From NCBI GenBank assembly GCA_021234155.1, contig JAJEKV010000063.1, forward strand, positions 3,008,948 to 3,072,947: 64,000 bases of DNA, given 5' to 3'. Shown here in pieces: positions 23,409 through 34,480 of the stretch (positions are counted from its first letter, which is position 1; each line of letters opens with the position of its first letter). The position numbers and the translations under genes are program-made. Source of the stretch: Isoetes taiwanensis. Lineage: Eukaryota > Streptophyta > Lycopodiopsida > Isoetales > Isoetaceae. Under the pieces are notes generated by a model, which saw only the letters and a list, made by a program, of their open reading frames with translations, made no database searches and was not told where the DNA came from.

Positions 23409-23851
23409 ATGTTAGACATATATTTTGGAGCTAATGTTGAGTTGGTAATGCAAGGGACTCTAAATTTCCAAGCTCAGGGACATCCCTTCCACTTGCATGG
23501 AGCTGACTTCTATATGTGGTTGGTTATGGAGCTGGGAATTAAAATTTTCCCCCTCATCCTGCCAATTTTAACCTGGTTAATCCTACGTGAAGAAATACTG
23601 CCGTGTTGAAGAGTTCTGGAAGAAATTGCGCTGCACTGAGAGCTGAAAATCCAAGTATGCCCCTCAAGGCCTCTGTTATATGATAATGGTAGGATCTGAT
23701 AATATTTTTCTATTATCCAGGTGTTTGGATTTCGCATTGCCACTTTGAAGGACATGTGACTTGGGGAATGGCCACTGTATTTATTGGTAAGAATGGAGCT
23801 AAGCCTGACCAGATCGTTCCTACACCTCCTCCAGATCTGCCCACCTACTAA
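23409..23851 (+). pseudogene. Laccase (multicopper oxidase) 3' fragment
   Basis: The C-terminal copper region of a plant laccase: NVELVMQGTLNFQAQGHPFH followed by LHGADFY (the HPFHLHG trinuclear-copper ligands), a +1 frameshift after GADFY, VVGYGAGN, a stop, ...ANFNLVNP, a stop, RNTAVLKSSG...LRAENP. A retained intron of about 66 bp (about 23655-23720, GTATGC...TTATCCAG) is followed by GVWISHCHFEGHVTWGMATV (HCHx3Hx4M, type-1/type-3 copper ligands) and the typical tail PTPPPDLPTY with TAA at 23849. Laccases oxidise phenolics such as monolignols in the cell wall. The frameshift and stops make this copy dead. The retained intron shows DNA-level rather than mRNA-mediated copying. Upstream (23260-23345) a decayed NP...LYSLNRNMAS may be an earlier exon. 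Confidence 0.8.
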
Positions 23852-24720
23852 AATATCTGAAGATACTTCCAACTCTTCCTGTATCTCAGGCTGTATTTTA
23901 GTAATCGATTATTCTTTTACCCAAGCAATACTTTTGAACCCATCAGGCTGTATTTTGCTGTATTTTACTGGTTGATTATTCTTTTGCCCAGCGATAGTTT
24001 TGACCCCAGACGATTGTTTGTCCAAATGCTTGATTCTCCCAAAAAATTGTTTGTGGCAGCTAAATATGCCATATTCCAACTAGGGAAAACCAATTTCAGG
24101 CCACCCTCATCTAGCATGTTATCCTGTTTGCCATTGAATTGTTCCACAAAAATTTGCAAACTTGCACAGCTTTAAAATATACACAAGATTGATTGCACTC
24201 TTACTGCCCTTAAGCTCTTCCAAAGTAGACATAGAAAGAATCGTTTCAAATTTCTACTTCATTTTAAAGTTCATATGGTTGTGAGGTCAAATTTCTACAT
24301 TTTAAAGTTCATATGGTTGTGAGGTCAATCTAAGAGTACGACAAATGAAAATGAAAAACTCTCCGCCATGATGACATATAGCAAGGCTTTTGCATTATGC
24401 AATGATTTCAAAATACAACATTTGTTAATTTTCTAAAGTTATTGTTAACAACCTAGAATTTACTCTATAAAAACATCAACTTGCGCACCATATAATTACT
24501 TTTAAACTACGTGGAGATGAGATAAAACGGTTGTATTATCTGAATATCAAGATCCAAGTTTGTTTTTTACTTTGTTCAACTAAGTAAAGTTTTTAGAAGT
24601 AATCAAGGCAACCTATATATCATATTGGGAATTGCAAGTTCAAATCTTGCATGTTCAAAAAACCCCTTCCATATCATTCCGTGATCGATACAGATTCATT
24701 GCTAAACAAGTTTGAACTAG
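23852..24720. other. Intergenic
   Basis: No gene. Contains the short tandem duplication at 24249-24328. A T-arm-like GCAAGTTCAAATCTTGC at about 24637 has no accompanying tRNA structure. Confidence 0.5.
24249..24328 (+). repeat. 38-bp tandem duplication
   Basis: ATTTTAAAGTTCATATGG followed by TTGTGAGGTCAA(A) occurs twice in succession. Confidence 0.8.
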
Positions 24721-24765
24721 AGAATGTTTTGGCGCCCTTGGTCACCGCATAAGTTTCTTGTATCT
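24721..24765. repeat. Palindromic terminus motif, copy 3 (decayed)
   Basis: GAATGTTTTGGCGCCCTTGG, then TCACCGCATAAGTTTCTTGT. It aligns over its length with the motif at 37433 (reverse complement) but has lost arm symmetry. Confidence 0.55.
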
Positions 24766-25009
24766 ATAACCGTATGCTTTCCATGTCTCTATTCTAGGTT
24801 AAGCACCGCTTATTTTGCACCGATCTCGTGGCAATTGCGCTTTGTTTTGAGATTTGAATATGGATCTAATATCTTCATGGCTATGCCCATTATTGTTGGC
24901 TTTATAAGCTTTTGTGTTTTGTCATTTGAGACCGGGTAAATGGAGTCTAAGGTAAATATTTAAGCATTGAACATGTTTCAATTTTGGCGAATAGGACATT
25001 AGAATGTCC

Positions 25010-25201
25010 CTATGCATCCATGGCATCATGACAAGAACATTTCAAGCTCATCCGGTCCGTATAAGTTGTTCGATTGAAGGTTTTGTCGCTTAATCTCGTA
25101 AATCTTCTCATAAGCCAAGCATTTGCTTGAACTAAGACTTGATTTTGGAGAGATGAAAATGGTTTTACAAGTTGTGCCGCCGCAATCGCCGCCTTTGCCA
25201 T
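25010..25201 (-). CDS. Hypothetical 63-aa ORF, transit-peptide-like
   Basis: An ATG-started minus-strand ORF with an Ala/Ser/Arg-rich N-terminus (MAKAAIAAAQLVKPFSSLQN) that would suit an organelle-targeting peptide or a first exon. No downstream exon or known domain is recognised. It may be a captured gene start or chance. Confidence 0.25.
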   Translation of the reverse strand: MAKAAIAAAQLVKPFSSLQNQVLVQANAWLMRRFTRLSDKTFNRTTYTDRMSLKCSCHDAMDA

Positions 25202-26870
25202 GGAAAAGGGGAGTTGAATGATCGCTTTATAAATCTTTGGGACCTAATGTGGTTTGCATGCACGCCTTTGCCAAAGATGTTGCCATGTTCTTGAAGAAGT
25301 CCGTGCATTTACGAATCCACGCTATCCACTTCTACGCTTAACCCATCTCTACTAGAGGGATTTAATACAGACCATTATTGGAAATTTGAAGATGGTAAAC
25401 CTACTATTTGTTGTACTATGCAAGATTATATGTCATTCAAGATGGACCTTGCATGCCCAACTGTGGGTAAGTTGCAAATTTTAGTATAAGTTCTCGTTTT
25501 ATGTGATAGTGAACACGCTGCAACTTTTTACCGCAGGAGACAAGGTTGTTTGATCCAATTGCAAGTGTTCGATCCAAATGCAACCTAGAACTTTATAGAT
25601 TGAAAAAATCTTTACACCTTTCCTTACATGAAATTCATGAACCGACAAAGCTTACTTAAACTATATAGCCAAGACCGGCATTTTTCTATGGAGTATTCTT
25701 CGCTTCGAGGATTAAAATTGTGGATTGTTTGCCTTGGTTTTTTAGCAAGGCCAACGGCCATCTTTTAGGAAAAACGATTAAGTTATTCTTTTTGGCAAGA
25801 TGGCTCACTCAAAAGATCTAGAACAAAACCAATTCATGGGTGCAAACAAGGCTGTTATTTTGCTTTCAATGGATCAGATATTTTTGGTTGTAGCGATGTG
25901 TGATATTTACTTCATAAATTTTGCTCTCGATACAACTCTCACCCGCTTTGGTAATGATCTCATTCATCAAGTCTCATTTCACAACTCAAACTCGATGTGG
26001 TACTTCCAAAATGCATGCGTAATTTTGTTCCTTCTTCTTTTTGTACCTTTATGGTTTGTACTGGTCGATGTATATGCGCTTTATACATCCGTAGACATGG
26101 TACATCAAAGATCTCCGCTTTCTTTTGCCATGCTTTACTGTTAACAAAACTATGTAATTCCAAACACAACTCTGGTCTACTAATAATCATAGTTTTCCGT
26201 GGATGCCAACCATTTTACAGTGGTACTTAAAATGTCTATATTGCAAAAATATAAGAGCCAAACTATTAGTGTTACATCTATGTTGTTGTTAAATGCACCT
26301 GTAGAGTTGTGCCTAACATTCTTAGGTTCCTTGGATAAGTTGGATAATAAGTTAACACATGGTTTAGTCAATCTGATATAGACATGTATGATATACAATG
26401 TTCTCTCCCACAATTATGGTTATGGAAACATCAACGACCCTTGCCCAATGGTAATATTGCAAGTGTAATTTTGAACTTGGTGTTCCTACTATTCATTGAC
26501 GTTCCTACTTAAGCAAGATTTTTTCTCTTATCCTTTGTATGCAAACTACCCTTCAATTATTATTGTATTCCACCTATGTGTACAACTAATGCCCGGCAAC
26601 AAACAAACTACCTAGAATGTAGTTCAAATGCATGATATTGTCAAGTGTGACTTTTGAGCATTTAGACATGCGCTATTACCAAACATGAGTCCACAATGGC
26701 ATGGAACAGGGACTTGATTCTATCATTAACAAGTTTCCAACTTTGTTTAAGGGTAGAAAAAGTTGGACATAATATTATTACAATGTAAGACGATGTTACA
26801 TTTTGCTAGAACGATACTACAATAGTAGTAGCACTACAAAATTGACATTGTTAGTGTGCAGCCCAAAAAA
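25202..26870. other. Intergenic, weak ORF, possible Helitron relic
   Basis: An ATG-started 114-aa ORF at 25800-26144 (+) is hydrophobic in its second half and unassigned. At 26590-26601 ATGCCCGGCAAC looks like the left half of the Helitron hairpin seen at 57435, but the right half and the CTRR end are not intact. Confidence 0.35.
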
Positions 26871-26903
26871 TTTACAGGCTCTCAACTTATGACCAGTACT
26901 AGT
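26871..26903 (+). mobile_element. Helitron-type 3' end lacking its hairpin
   Basis: TTTACAGGCT...CAACTTATG(A)CCAG followed directly by TACTAGT matches the terminus at 5648-5689. The loop, the right arm and the following ACCG of the hairpin are missing. CTAGT is at 26899-26903. It sits about 317 bp upstream of the polyubiquitin start codon. Confidence 0.55.
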
Positions 26904-28137
<1,234 letters not shown>

Positions 28138-30470
28138 AATGTTTGAGATAGTACTCTTGGAAGTGTCTTGTTCTACATGATACCATGGTGTGGCTTTGGA
28201 TTTGAATTCTACTGTATATGGCTTCCATGATCAATAAATGAAGTACTTTTATCTAGTCCTGCGCTCATTTGATTGATTCTTCAGTTAATTTTCTATCCTT
28301 CAGTGTTATTATGAATCTTTGTTGTATTGATTGTTTTGTGCTTCGTTTGTGCATCTCATATTGTATCTTTTGTGCCCCTCGTATTGTATCTTTTGTATCA
28401 TATTGTATCTTTTAATATAGACAATTTTTGCTGTGCCAGTCAGTACTATATCAACACGATGGTTGAGTTTTGCAAGAACTCTGAAAAATTGAAAGGACCC
28501 TAGAAAAGTGAATGCTTTAAGGCTGGATATGGTGAATTAACTGTGAACCAGCAGCTCAGGCGTTTAGTTTTAGGCCTATGGGTTGGCCTCACAAGTTCCA
28601 GCTCATAGAGGGATATCCATCACTAGTACATGGCCCTATATTTTTATCTTTGTGAACACGTTCAGGTTTTTCCTGAATTCTAGAGTATCAATTGAGAATT
28701 GGATTGCCCAGACAGTGATTTCAAGGTATGTGCCCAGCAAAATTCCCTTCGCACTGCAGGTTTTTACATATTTACATACTGGCTTATGAGGTGGTTATTT
28801 GTGGCAGGATCGTGAATGGGATAAAACATATCCACCTGCATTATCTGCTGGGCATTTTAGAAGTAATATCGTTGTCCAGTTTTATCAGGTATGTTTGCTA
28901 ACATAATCAAGGACTTGCTGTTTCATTCTTCACACAATTTACTAGATTTGAGCCCTGTTACCACGGGGCCTTGACCTTGCATGATTTTATATTTGATCTT
29001 TATAAACTAATTCCAATGCTCTCTGGAACTAAGCTTTAAGCTTACAAATCTCTTCTTCTTTGCACTTCTTTTTGCCCATCTGTTAAGATGATATGCAGTG
29101 CTGTATACATAGTAGTAAAATAAATTCCACTCTACACATCATCTGTATGGTGTACGAGCTTTCCTTGCAGAAAGTATTGACAACCATCCTTGAATTATAG
29201 GTATATTCCAAATAATAACAGCAGTTGAGCCGGGGGTACATTTTTATGAGGAGAAATGGAGCCAGGACCAGGTGGATGCGTTTATTTTTGCTGAACAGCA
29301 ATCCCTTTGCACTGGACTTTTTTACATATCAGCTTATGGCTGACATTTGTTTCAGGAACATGAATGGAGATAGGTAGCCATGGCTAATTGTGGATGCGTC
29401 ACATTATCTGCTGAATGTTATCTTTTTAGTACATCAGGTGTGCTTGATTTAGTTGCATTTACGTTTGAGCCTTCCAAGCCGTTTGAGCCGTTTATCTAAT
29501 GCCATAATTTCTCTCTGGAGTGAAGATATGTCATCGAGATGATCCACCTGTTCATTTAATCCATAATGCTAGTTTCTTTTTTCGTTGGAGAAGATATAAC
29601 AAAAAGTTTATCTCGTTTTTTATATGTAGCATTGTAAACCTTCCAGTATGCACCCTTCAAAAACTTGCTTCATGGAAGTCCAAGATTGCTTGGGATTAGA
29701 CCAAGTAGTCTGATGTTCTCAAAAGACGATGGCTTAAAAGATGATGACTTTGCTGGTATCTTCTCCCATCTTCTCCGACTGCATATGTTACACAAATTTG
29801 ACCGGAGGTGGTGCATTTATTCTGCCCAATGATTTTACCATGTGAGCTTTACTTATTGGTAAAGGAGACTCTAGCTTAGAGGTACTGGAATGCATCTGAA
29901 AAATGCTGTTGGCTTCACTCGTCATTATCTCGACATAGTTAATTTATTACTTGAATGATTTCTTTTGGAAACTTGTACTCTATATCATGATCATTGTTGT
30001 CTCTATTCTCGGTATCTAATCCCAAAGTACTACTTTTTGAGCACTGTGAATTATTGTCTGTTACTTAAGATATGAGCCTGAGCCATCCTAAGATGTATGT
30101 GCCATGTTGGTATTATTCTTTACCTCATTATTCTGAGATTAATTGCTGAAGCTTAAACTGTGAGTGATTGCTTATTACTTAAAGAAGATATGAGCCATCC
30201 TAAGATGTATGTGCCATGTAGGTATTATTTTTACCTCAGTATATGAAGATCCTTTGCTGAAGCTTTGATTTTTCGCCTTTCCTTTGGTTGCGGATATGAG
30301 CTGCTATTGTATCCTGCGCGCAAGAGGGATGCGCATAACAGAAGTCACGAACCACCTCCCTCAGGTAGCCACACCTTTATTGGCCCCTGGAACTGCAGTT
30401 TTGGTTGCATTAGTGACATCCCAGGCTAGCACCTAAACGTCAACAATGGACTTCAGCTAATTCTGTTTGA
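28138..30470 (+). repeat. Polyubiquitin 3' UTR and flank (unit 1 of a tandem duplication)
   Basis: With the last 66 bp of the ubiquitin CDS (from 28072), this forms a 2.4-kb unit that is repeated from 30471 onward. It holds the 3' UTR, with a poly(A) signal AATAAA at 28233-28238, then AT-rich DNA without a gene. Inside it, GAGCCATCCTAAGATGTATG followed by TGCCATGT(T/A)GGTATTATT occurs twice (30078 and 30190). Unit 1 appears uninterrupted and serves as the reference for the insertions in unit 2. Confidence 0.85.
28233..28238 (+). terminator. Polyubiquitin poly(A) signal
   Basis: AATAAA about 100 bp after the stop codon. The duplicated flank keeps it near 33752. Confidence 0.6.
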
Positions 30471-30533
30471 GCAGACTATAATATTCAGAAAGAGTTTACC
30501 CTCCTTCTGGTGTTGCGTCTCCGTGAAGGATTC
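30471..30533 (+). pseudogene. Ubiquitin C-terminal pseudo-fragment
   Basis: The last 21 codons of ubiquitin, [21 protein letters not shown], with the stop codon now displaced to 33659-33661 beyond an LTR element. Compared with the gene it has S65F, H68L and G75E. The lost Gly75 would by itself prevent conjugation. There is no upstream ubiquitin sequence, because the duplication breakpoint lies inside the CDS (GCAGACTAT at 28072 and 30471). It is not a gene. Confidence 0.9.
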
Positions 30534-31262
30534 TGATACAAACGGCTTCCCTGTCTGCAAAACTATCAAACACGGTTAATCCAAACAGTCTGGAATCTCC
30601 AGATCTAAGTCTCTTGGCACAACTTATCCACCTAATCGGGCTCTGATTTGCAAACACGGCATTCTGAGAGTCTGCTGGCCAGCTGGATAGCCTCTCTGGG
30701 ATTCTCTGGAATTGTCTAGAGCTAAGAAAACACTTAATTCAACCACAATCTACCAAGAGATCTCATAGGCGAGGATTCTATATCATGCCGGGCACTTCGG
30801 TACCTCTAATCTACGAGATCCATGGCTTTTTATCCCAGTCTAAAAGGTGTTTGTGAGCTATGTTTGGATTTACCTTTTTTTCCTTTTTAAGCTAATTCCG
30901 ATGGCCTTTTCCATCAATTACTGCTGTTACGAGGCCCAAGAACCAATTCCTGGCACTTTCGGGACCTTGATCGACTTAAAGGGTCATTGATTCGGCAATT
31001 CCGTCGCCGCGGTCCGCGATGCCCTTTTGTTTATTTTCGTTTTAACTTTTGTTACTAATTTGTTGCTTTATTAAACGGTTATTTTAAGTTTCAATAATTC
31101 CTTATTAACCTTTTTAGTTTCAATGGTTCCTTGTTAACCTTTGTAATTTAATTTAAAACACCTTAAGGCTATACAATCAAAGTTAATGAAAGACCCTTGC
31201 CTCTGTGTTTGTTTTCTGCAAATCCTTCTCTGAGCCACGCCCCCAAGCTAGTGCCCGTATCA
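30534..31262 (-). repeat. 3' LTR of the gag-only element
   Basis: 729 bp, starting TGATACAAACGG and ending CCCGTATCA on the plus strand. It aligns throughout with 32903-33653 but lacks about 28 bp present there and has scattered indels, so the insertion is not very recent. Confidence 0.92.
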
Positions 31263-31320
31263 ATTTCCTCCCTTCCCAAGGCTGATCGTCCTCGATCATC
31301 TGCCTTAGGGAGTAACAATC

Positions 31321-31450
31321 TTTTCCAAAGCTAGTCAACTGACTATCTGCTTTGTCTGGAATCTTTCCCAAAGCTAGTCAACTGACTATCTGCTTTGTCT
31401 GGAATAACCACCTTTCTTTCTAAGCTAGTCACCTGACTATCTGCTTTGAA
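31321..31450 (-). repeat. Tandem repeats upstream of the polypurine tract
   Basis: Three imperfect units of about 45-50 bp, each containing AAGCTAGTCA(A/C)CTGACTATC followed by TGCTTTG. They lie in the short non-coding region between the gag stop codon and the polypurine tract. Confidence 0.85.
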
Positions 31451-31649
31451 AGGATTTCTTCTGGGCTGGTAATCTTACCATCTGCCCGATAATTCTAAAG
31501 GTCGGCCTTACGTCTTTGCGATCCACGGTTGCCCCTTCTAAATTCTAGAGCAACATTCATTTGAAAAAGAAACTTTCATTATCTCAAACCAAATGAATAC
31601 AATGCTCAAACCATTCAACACACACACATGTCTACACAGACATTTTACC

Positions 31650-32864
31650 CTACTTGTTTTTACCCACGTAGCCAATTTGAAGCCGACTTCTTTCATAGTC
31701 TTCGTACTTTTCTTTGTCAAACTTAGTGTGGGAACTTTCAGGAACCTTTTCAGGAACTTCTTCTGCAACACGAACATGGGCAATCTGCGCAGGTGCTCGG
31801 GCTTTTGCTCGAGTATCCTCCTTTGGTTGCTCAAGATCCCCTTTGGATATAACTTTAGGACATTGATTCTTATAGTGTGGGCCTCCACATATAAAACATC
31901 CTCCCGGGGGCGCGTTTGCTTGAGCTTTGGCCATCCCACGTTCTCCGTTGCTTCTCTTCGTACGGGTTTCATCATTACCAGGCAAAGCACTTGCTCGATT
32001 CCGCTTATTCTCTCTTTCAGATGCCTTGCCATTGTCTGGCTTAAAATTTTTCTCCTGAGGGTACCCCTCCCAGATATCATACCGTATTATGCCAGGATTG
32101 ACTTTCATCTCTGCGGCTTCAGCCTTTCGCACTACTTCATCAATAGTTGATGGTAGCTCTGCATATAATGGATCTCGCAGTCCTGCTATGAATTTTCGCG
32201 TCAATTCACTTTCAGATAGTCCTCCTGGCTGTAGTTCTCCCATCTGTACAGCTAAGTAGGAGAACTTGGAGTAAAAATGATGTACCGATTCATGTTCCCC
32301 TTGCTTAAAAAGATCCCACTGTCTTTTAAGATCTGGGTAATAATTCGCATGCAAGTTGTGCGACTCGAATGCTTTTCTAAAAGCTGCCCAAGTTTTTATC
32401 TGCGATAACAACTTTTTACGCCCTTGCCACCATATTCTGGCTACGTCAGTTAAATATTTGTCCATAGCTTGCAGTTTCTGCTCCTCCGTAGCTTTTACTC
32501 TTTCAAAGAAACTTTCCCAACTGGCCAGGAATCCCAGAACTGCTGGTGGACTCCGCTTATCTCCTGCATATGACGGCATTCCTTCTACCTTCTCTAACCA
32601 TTTAATTCGACCTGTTCTGGCATTGGCAACTACAGTAGGAGAATCAGGTGGTGGTGGAGTAACTGGTGGAGTGCTTGCAGGCAGAGGAGGCTGTTGGAAT
32701 ATGTCTGGCAAGTACCCATACAGAATTGCTACATATTCAAGTTTCCTCTGGTTCTCTTCAAAACTAACAGATGTAGGCATGCCAATCTGTGCTGCAATCT
32801 GCGCAGCAGCATTCATAGCCTGATTATACTGGTCTACAGGAAGATTAAATTTGTTCTGGGCCAT
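31650..32864 (-). CDS. gag: Retrotransposon Gag polyprotein
   Basis: An intact 404-residue Gag starting at MAQNKFNLPVDQYNQAMNAA, just inside the primer-binding site. The frame is open 54 codons further upstream, but that part reads through the primer-binding site and LTR. The retrotransposon gag domain spans roughly residues 110-245 (ARIWWQGRKK..., WAAFRKAFESH..., YSKFSYLAVQMGEL, ELTRKFIAGLRDPL). A charged linker rich in K, R, E and N follows, then a zinc knuckle CFICGGPHYKNQC (Cx2Cx3Hx4C) near residue 345, the spacing seen in many plant Gypsy Gags. Gag packages element RNA into virus-like particles. The frame has no stop or shift, unlike every other transposon ORF in this window, which hints at recent selection or recent activity. 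Confidence 0.92.
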   Translation of the reverse strand: MAQNKFNLPVDQYNQAMNAAAQIAAQIGMPTSVSFEENQRKLEYVAILYGYLPDIFQQPPLPASTPPVTPPPPDSPTVVANARTGRIKWLEKVEGMPSYAGDKRSPPAVLGFLASWESFFERVKATEEQKLQAMDKYLTDVARIWWQGRKKLLSQIKTWAAFRKAFESHNLHANYYPDLKRQWDLFKQGEHESVHHFYSKFSYLAVQMGELQPGGLSESELTRKFIAGLRDPLYAELPSTIDEVVRKAEAAEMKVNPGIIRYDIWEGYPQEKNFKPDNGKASERENKRNRASALPGNDETRTKRSNGERGMAKAQANAPPGGCFICGGPHYKNQCPKVISKGDLEQPKEDTRAKARAPAQIAHVRVAEEVPEKVPESSHTKFDKEKYEDYERSRLQIGYVGKNK

Positions 32865-32888
32865 TTCACAGGATCTTAGGATGCAACA

Positions 32889-32900
32889 GCTCTGATACCA
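32889..32900 (-). other. Primer-binding site (tRNA-iMet)
   Basis: Minus-strand TGGTATCAGAGC, complementary to the 3' end of plant initiator-Met tRNA, separated from the 5' LTR by two bases. Confidence 0.92.
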
Positions 32901-32902
32901 CT

Positions 32903-33653
32903 TGATACAAACGGCTTCCCTGTCTGCAAAACTATCAAACACGGTTAATCCAAACAGTCTGGAATCTCCAGATCTAAGTCTCTTGGCACAACTTATCCAC
33001 CTAACCGGGCTCTGATTTGCAAACACGGCAAGTCCAAGCTCAAATTCCTCCCAATTCTGAGAGTCCTCTAGCCAGCTGGATAGCCTCTCTGGGATTCTCT
33101 GGAATTGTCTAGAGCTAAGAAAACACTTAATTCAACCACAATCTACCAAGAGATCTACTGTAGACAGGATTCTATATCATGCCAGGCACTTACGGCTGCC
33201 TCTAATCTACAGATCCATGGCTTTTTATCCGAGTCTAAAAGGTGTTTGTGAGCTATGTTTGGATTTACCTTTTTTCCTTTTAAGCTAATTCCGATGGCCT
33301 TTTCCATCAATTCGACCTGTTACGAGGCCCAAGAACCAATTCCGGCACTTCCGGACCTTGATCAGCTTAAAGGGTCGTTGATCCGGCAATTCCGTCTGCC
33401 GCGGTCACGATGCCCTTTTGTTTATTTTCGTTTTAACTTTTGTTACTAATTTGTTGCTTTATTAAACGGTTATTTTAAGTTTCAATAATTCCTTATTAAC
33501 CTTTTTAGTTTCAATGGTTCCTTGTTAACCTTTGTAATTTAATTTAACAACACCTTAAGGCTATACAATCAAAGTTAATGAAAGACCCTTGCCTCTGTGT
33601 TTGTTTTCTGCAAATCCTTCTCTGAGCCACGCCCCCAAGCTAGTGCCGTATCA
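32903..33653 (-). repeat. 5' LTR of the gag-only element
   Basis: 751 bp, TGATAC...GTATCA, followed by the target duplication GATTC. It carries the extra block containing AAGTCCAAGCTCAAATTCC, which is lacking in the other LTR. Confidence 0.92.
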
Positions 33654-33896
33654 GATTCTAAAATGTTTGAAATAATACTCTTGAAGCGTCTTGTTCTACA
33701 TGATATCATGGTGTGGCTTTGGATTTGAATTCTACTGTATATGGCTTCCATGATAAATAAATGAAGTACTTTTATCTAGTCCTGCATTTATTTGATTGAT
33801 TCTTCAGTTAATTTTTAATCCTTCAATTTTATTATAAATCTTTGTTGTATTGATTGTTTTGTGTTCTTTTGTGCAACCCATATTGTATCTTTTGTG

Positions 33897-34186
33897 CCTC
33901 TTGTATTGTATCTTTTGTATCATATTTTTATCTTTTGGTATAGACAATTTTTGTTGTGCCGGTCAGTACTATATCAACACGATGGTTGAGTTTTGCAAGA
34001 ACTCTAGAAAATTGAAAGGATTATAGAAAAGTGATTGTGCCTCTAGTATCGTATCTTTTGTATCATATTGTATCTTTTGTTATAGATAATATTTGATGTG
34101 TTAGTCAGTACTATATAGTACAATATCAACACGATGGTTGAGTTTTGCAAAAACTCTGGAAAATTGAAAGGATTATAGAAAAGTGA
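33897..34186 (+). repeat. Local tandem duplication inside unit 2, about 145 bp
   Basis: ATCTTTTGTATCATAT...CAGTACTATAT...TCAACACGATGGTTGAGTTT...GATTATAGAAAAGTGA occurs twice in succession here but once in unit 1 (28380-28515), so it arose after the large duplication. Confidence 0.85.
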
Positions 34187-34480
34187 ATGTTTATAAGGTT
34201 GGACATGGTGAACTAACTGTGAACCAGCACCTCAGGCGTTTAGTTTTTAGGTTTATGGGTTGGCCTCAAAAGTTCCAGCTCATAGAAGGATATCCATCAC
34301 TAGTATATAGCCCTATATTTTTATTTTTGTGAACATGTTCAGGTTTTTCCTGAATTCTAGAGTATCAATTGAGAATTGGATTGCTCATACAGTGATTTCA
34401 AGGTATGTGCCCAGCAAAATTCCCGTCGCACTGGAGGCCTTTACATATTGGCTTATGAGGTGGTTATTTGTTGCAGGATC

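Larger units (their letters stand above)
30534..33653 (-). mobile_element. Gag-only LTR retrotransposon (TR-GAG type)
   Basis: A complete 3.1-kb element on the minus strand. Both LTRs begin TGATAC and end GTATCA. There is a 5-bp target duplication GATTC (30529-30533 and 33654-33658), a primer-binding site for initiator-Met tRNA (TGGTATCAGAGC, minus strand, 32889-32900), two bases inside the 5' LTR, and a polypurine tract (31263-31277, read on the minus strand) against the 3' LTR. The only coding region is an intact gag. Protease, reverse transcriptase, RNase H and integrase are absent, and the space between gag and the polypurine tract (about 390 bp) is too small for them. It fits the described plant TR-GAG class of non-autonomous elements, which would need a partner's pol. 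Confidence 0.92.

Noticed and set aside
24630-24665. tRNA-like T-arm (GCAAGTTCAAATCTTGC)
   Set aside because: No cloverleaf around it.
26588-26620. Fourth Helitron 3' end (ATGCCCGGCAAC...CCTAGAATG)
   Set aside because: Right hairpin arm absent and end not CTRRT. Too weak to list as a feature.
31538-32150. Overlapping ORFs of 180 and 185 codons on both strands
   Set aside because: Shadows of the Gag frame at 31650-32864.
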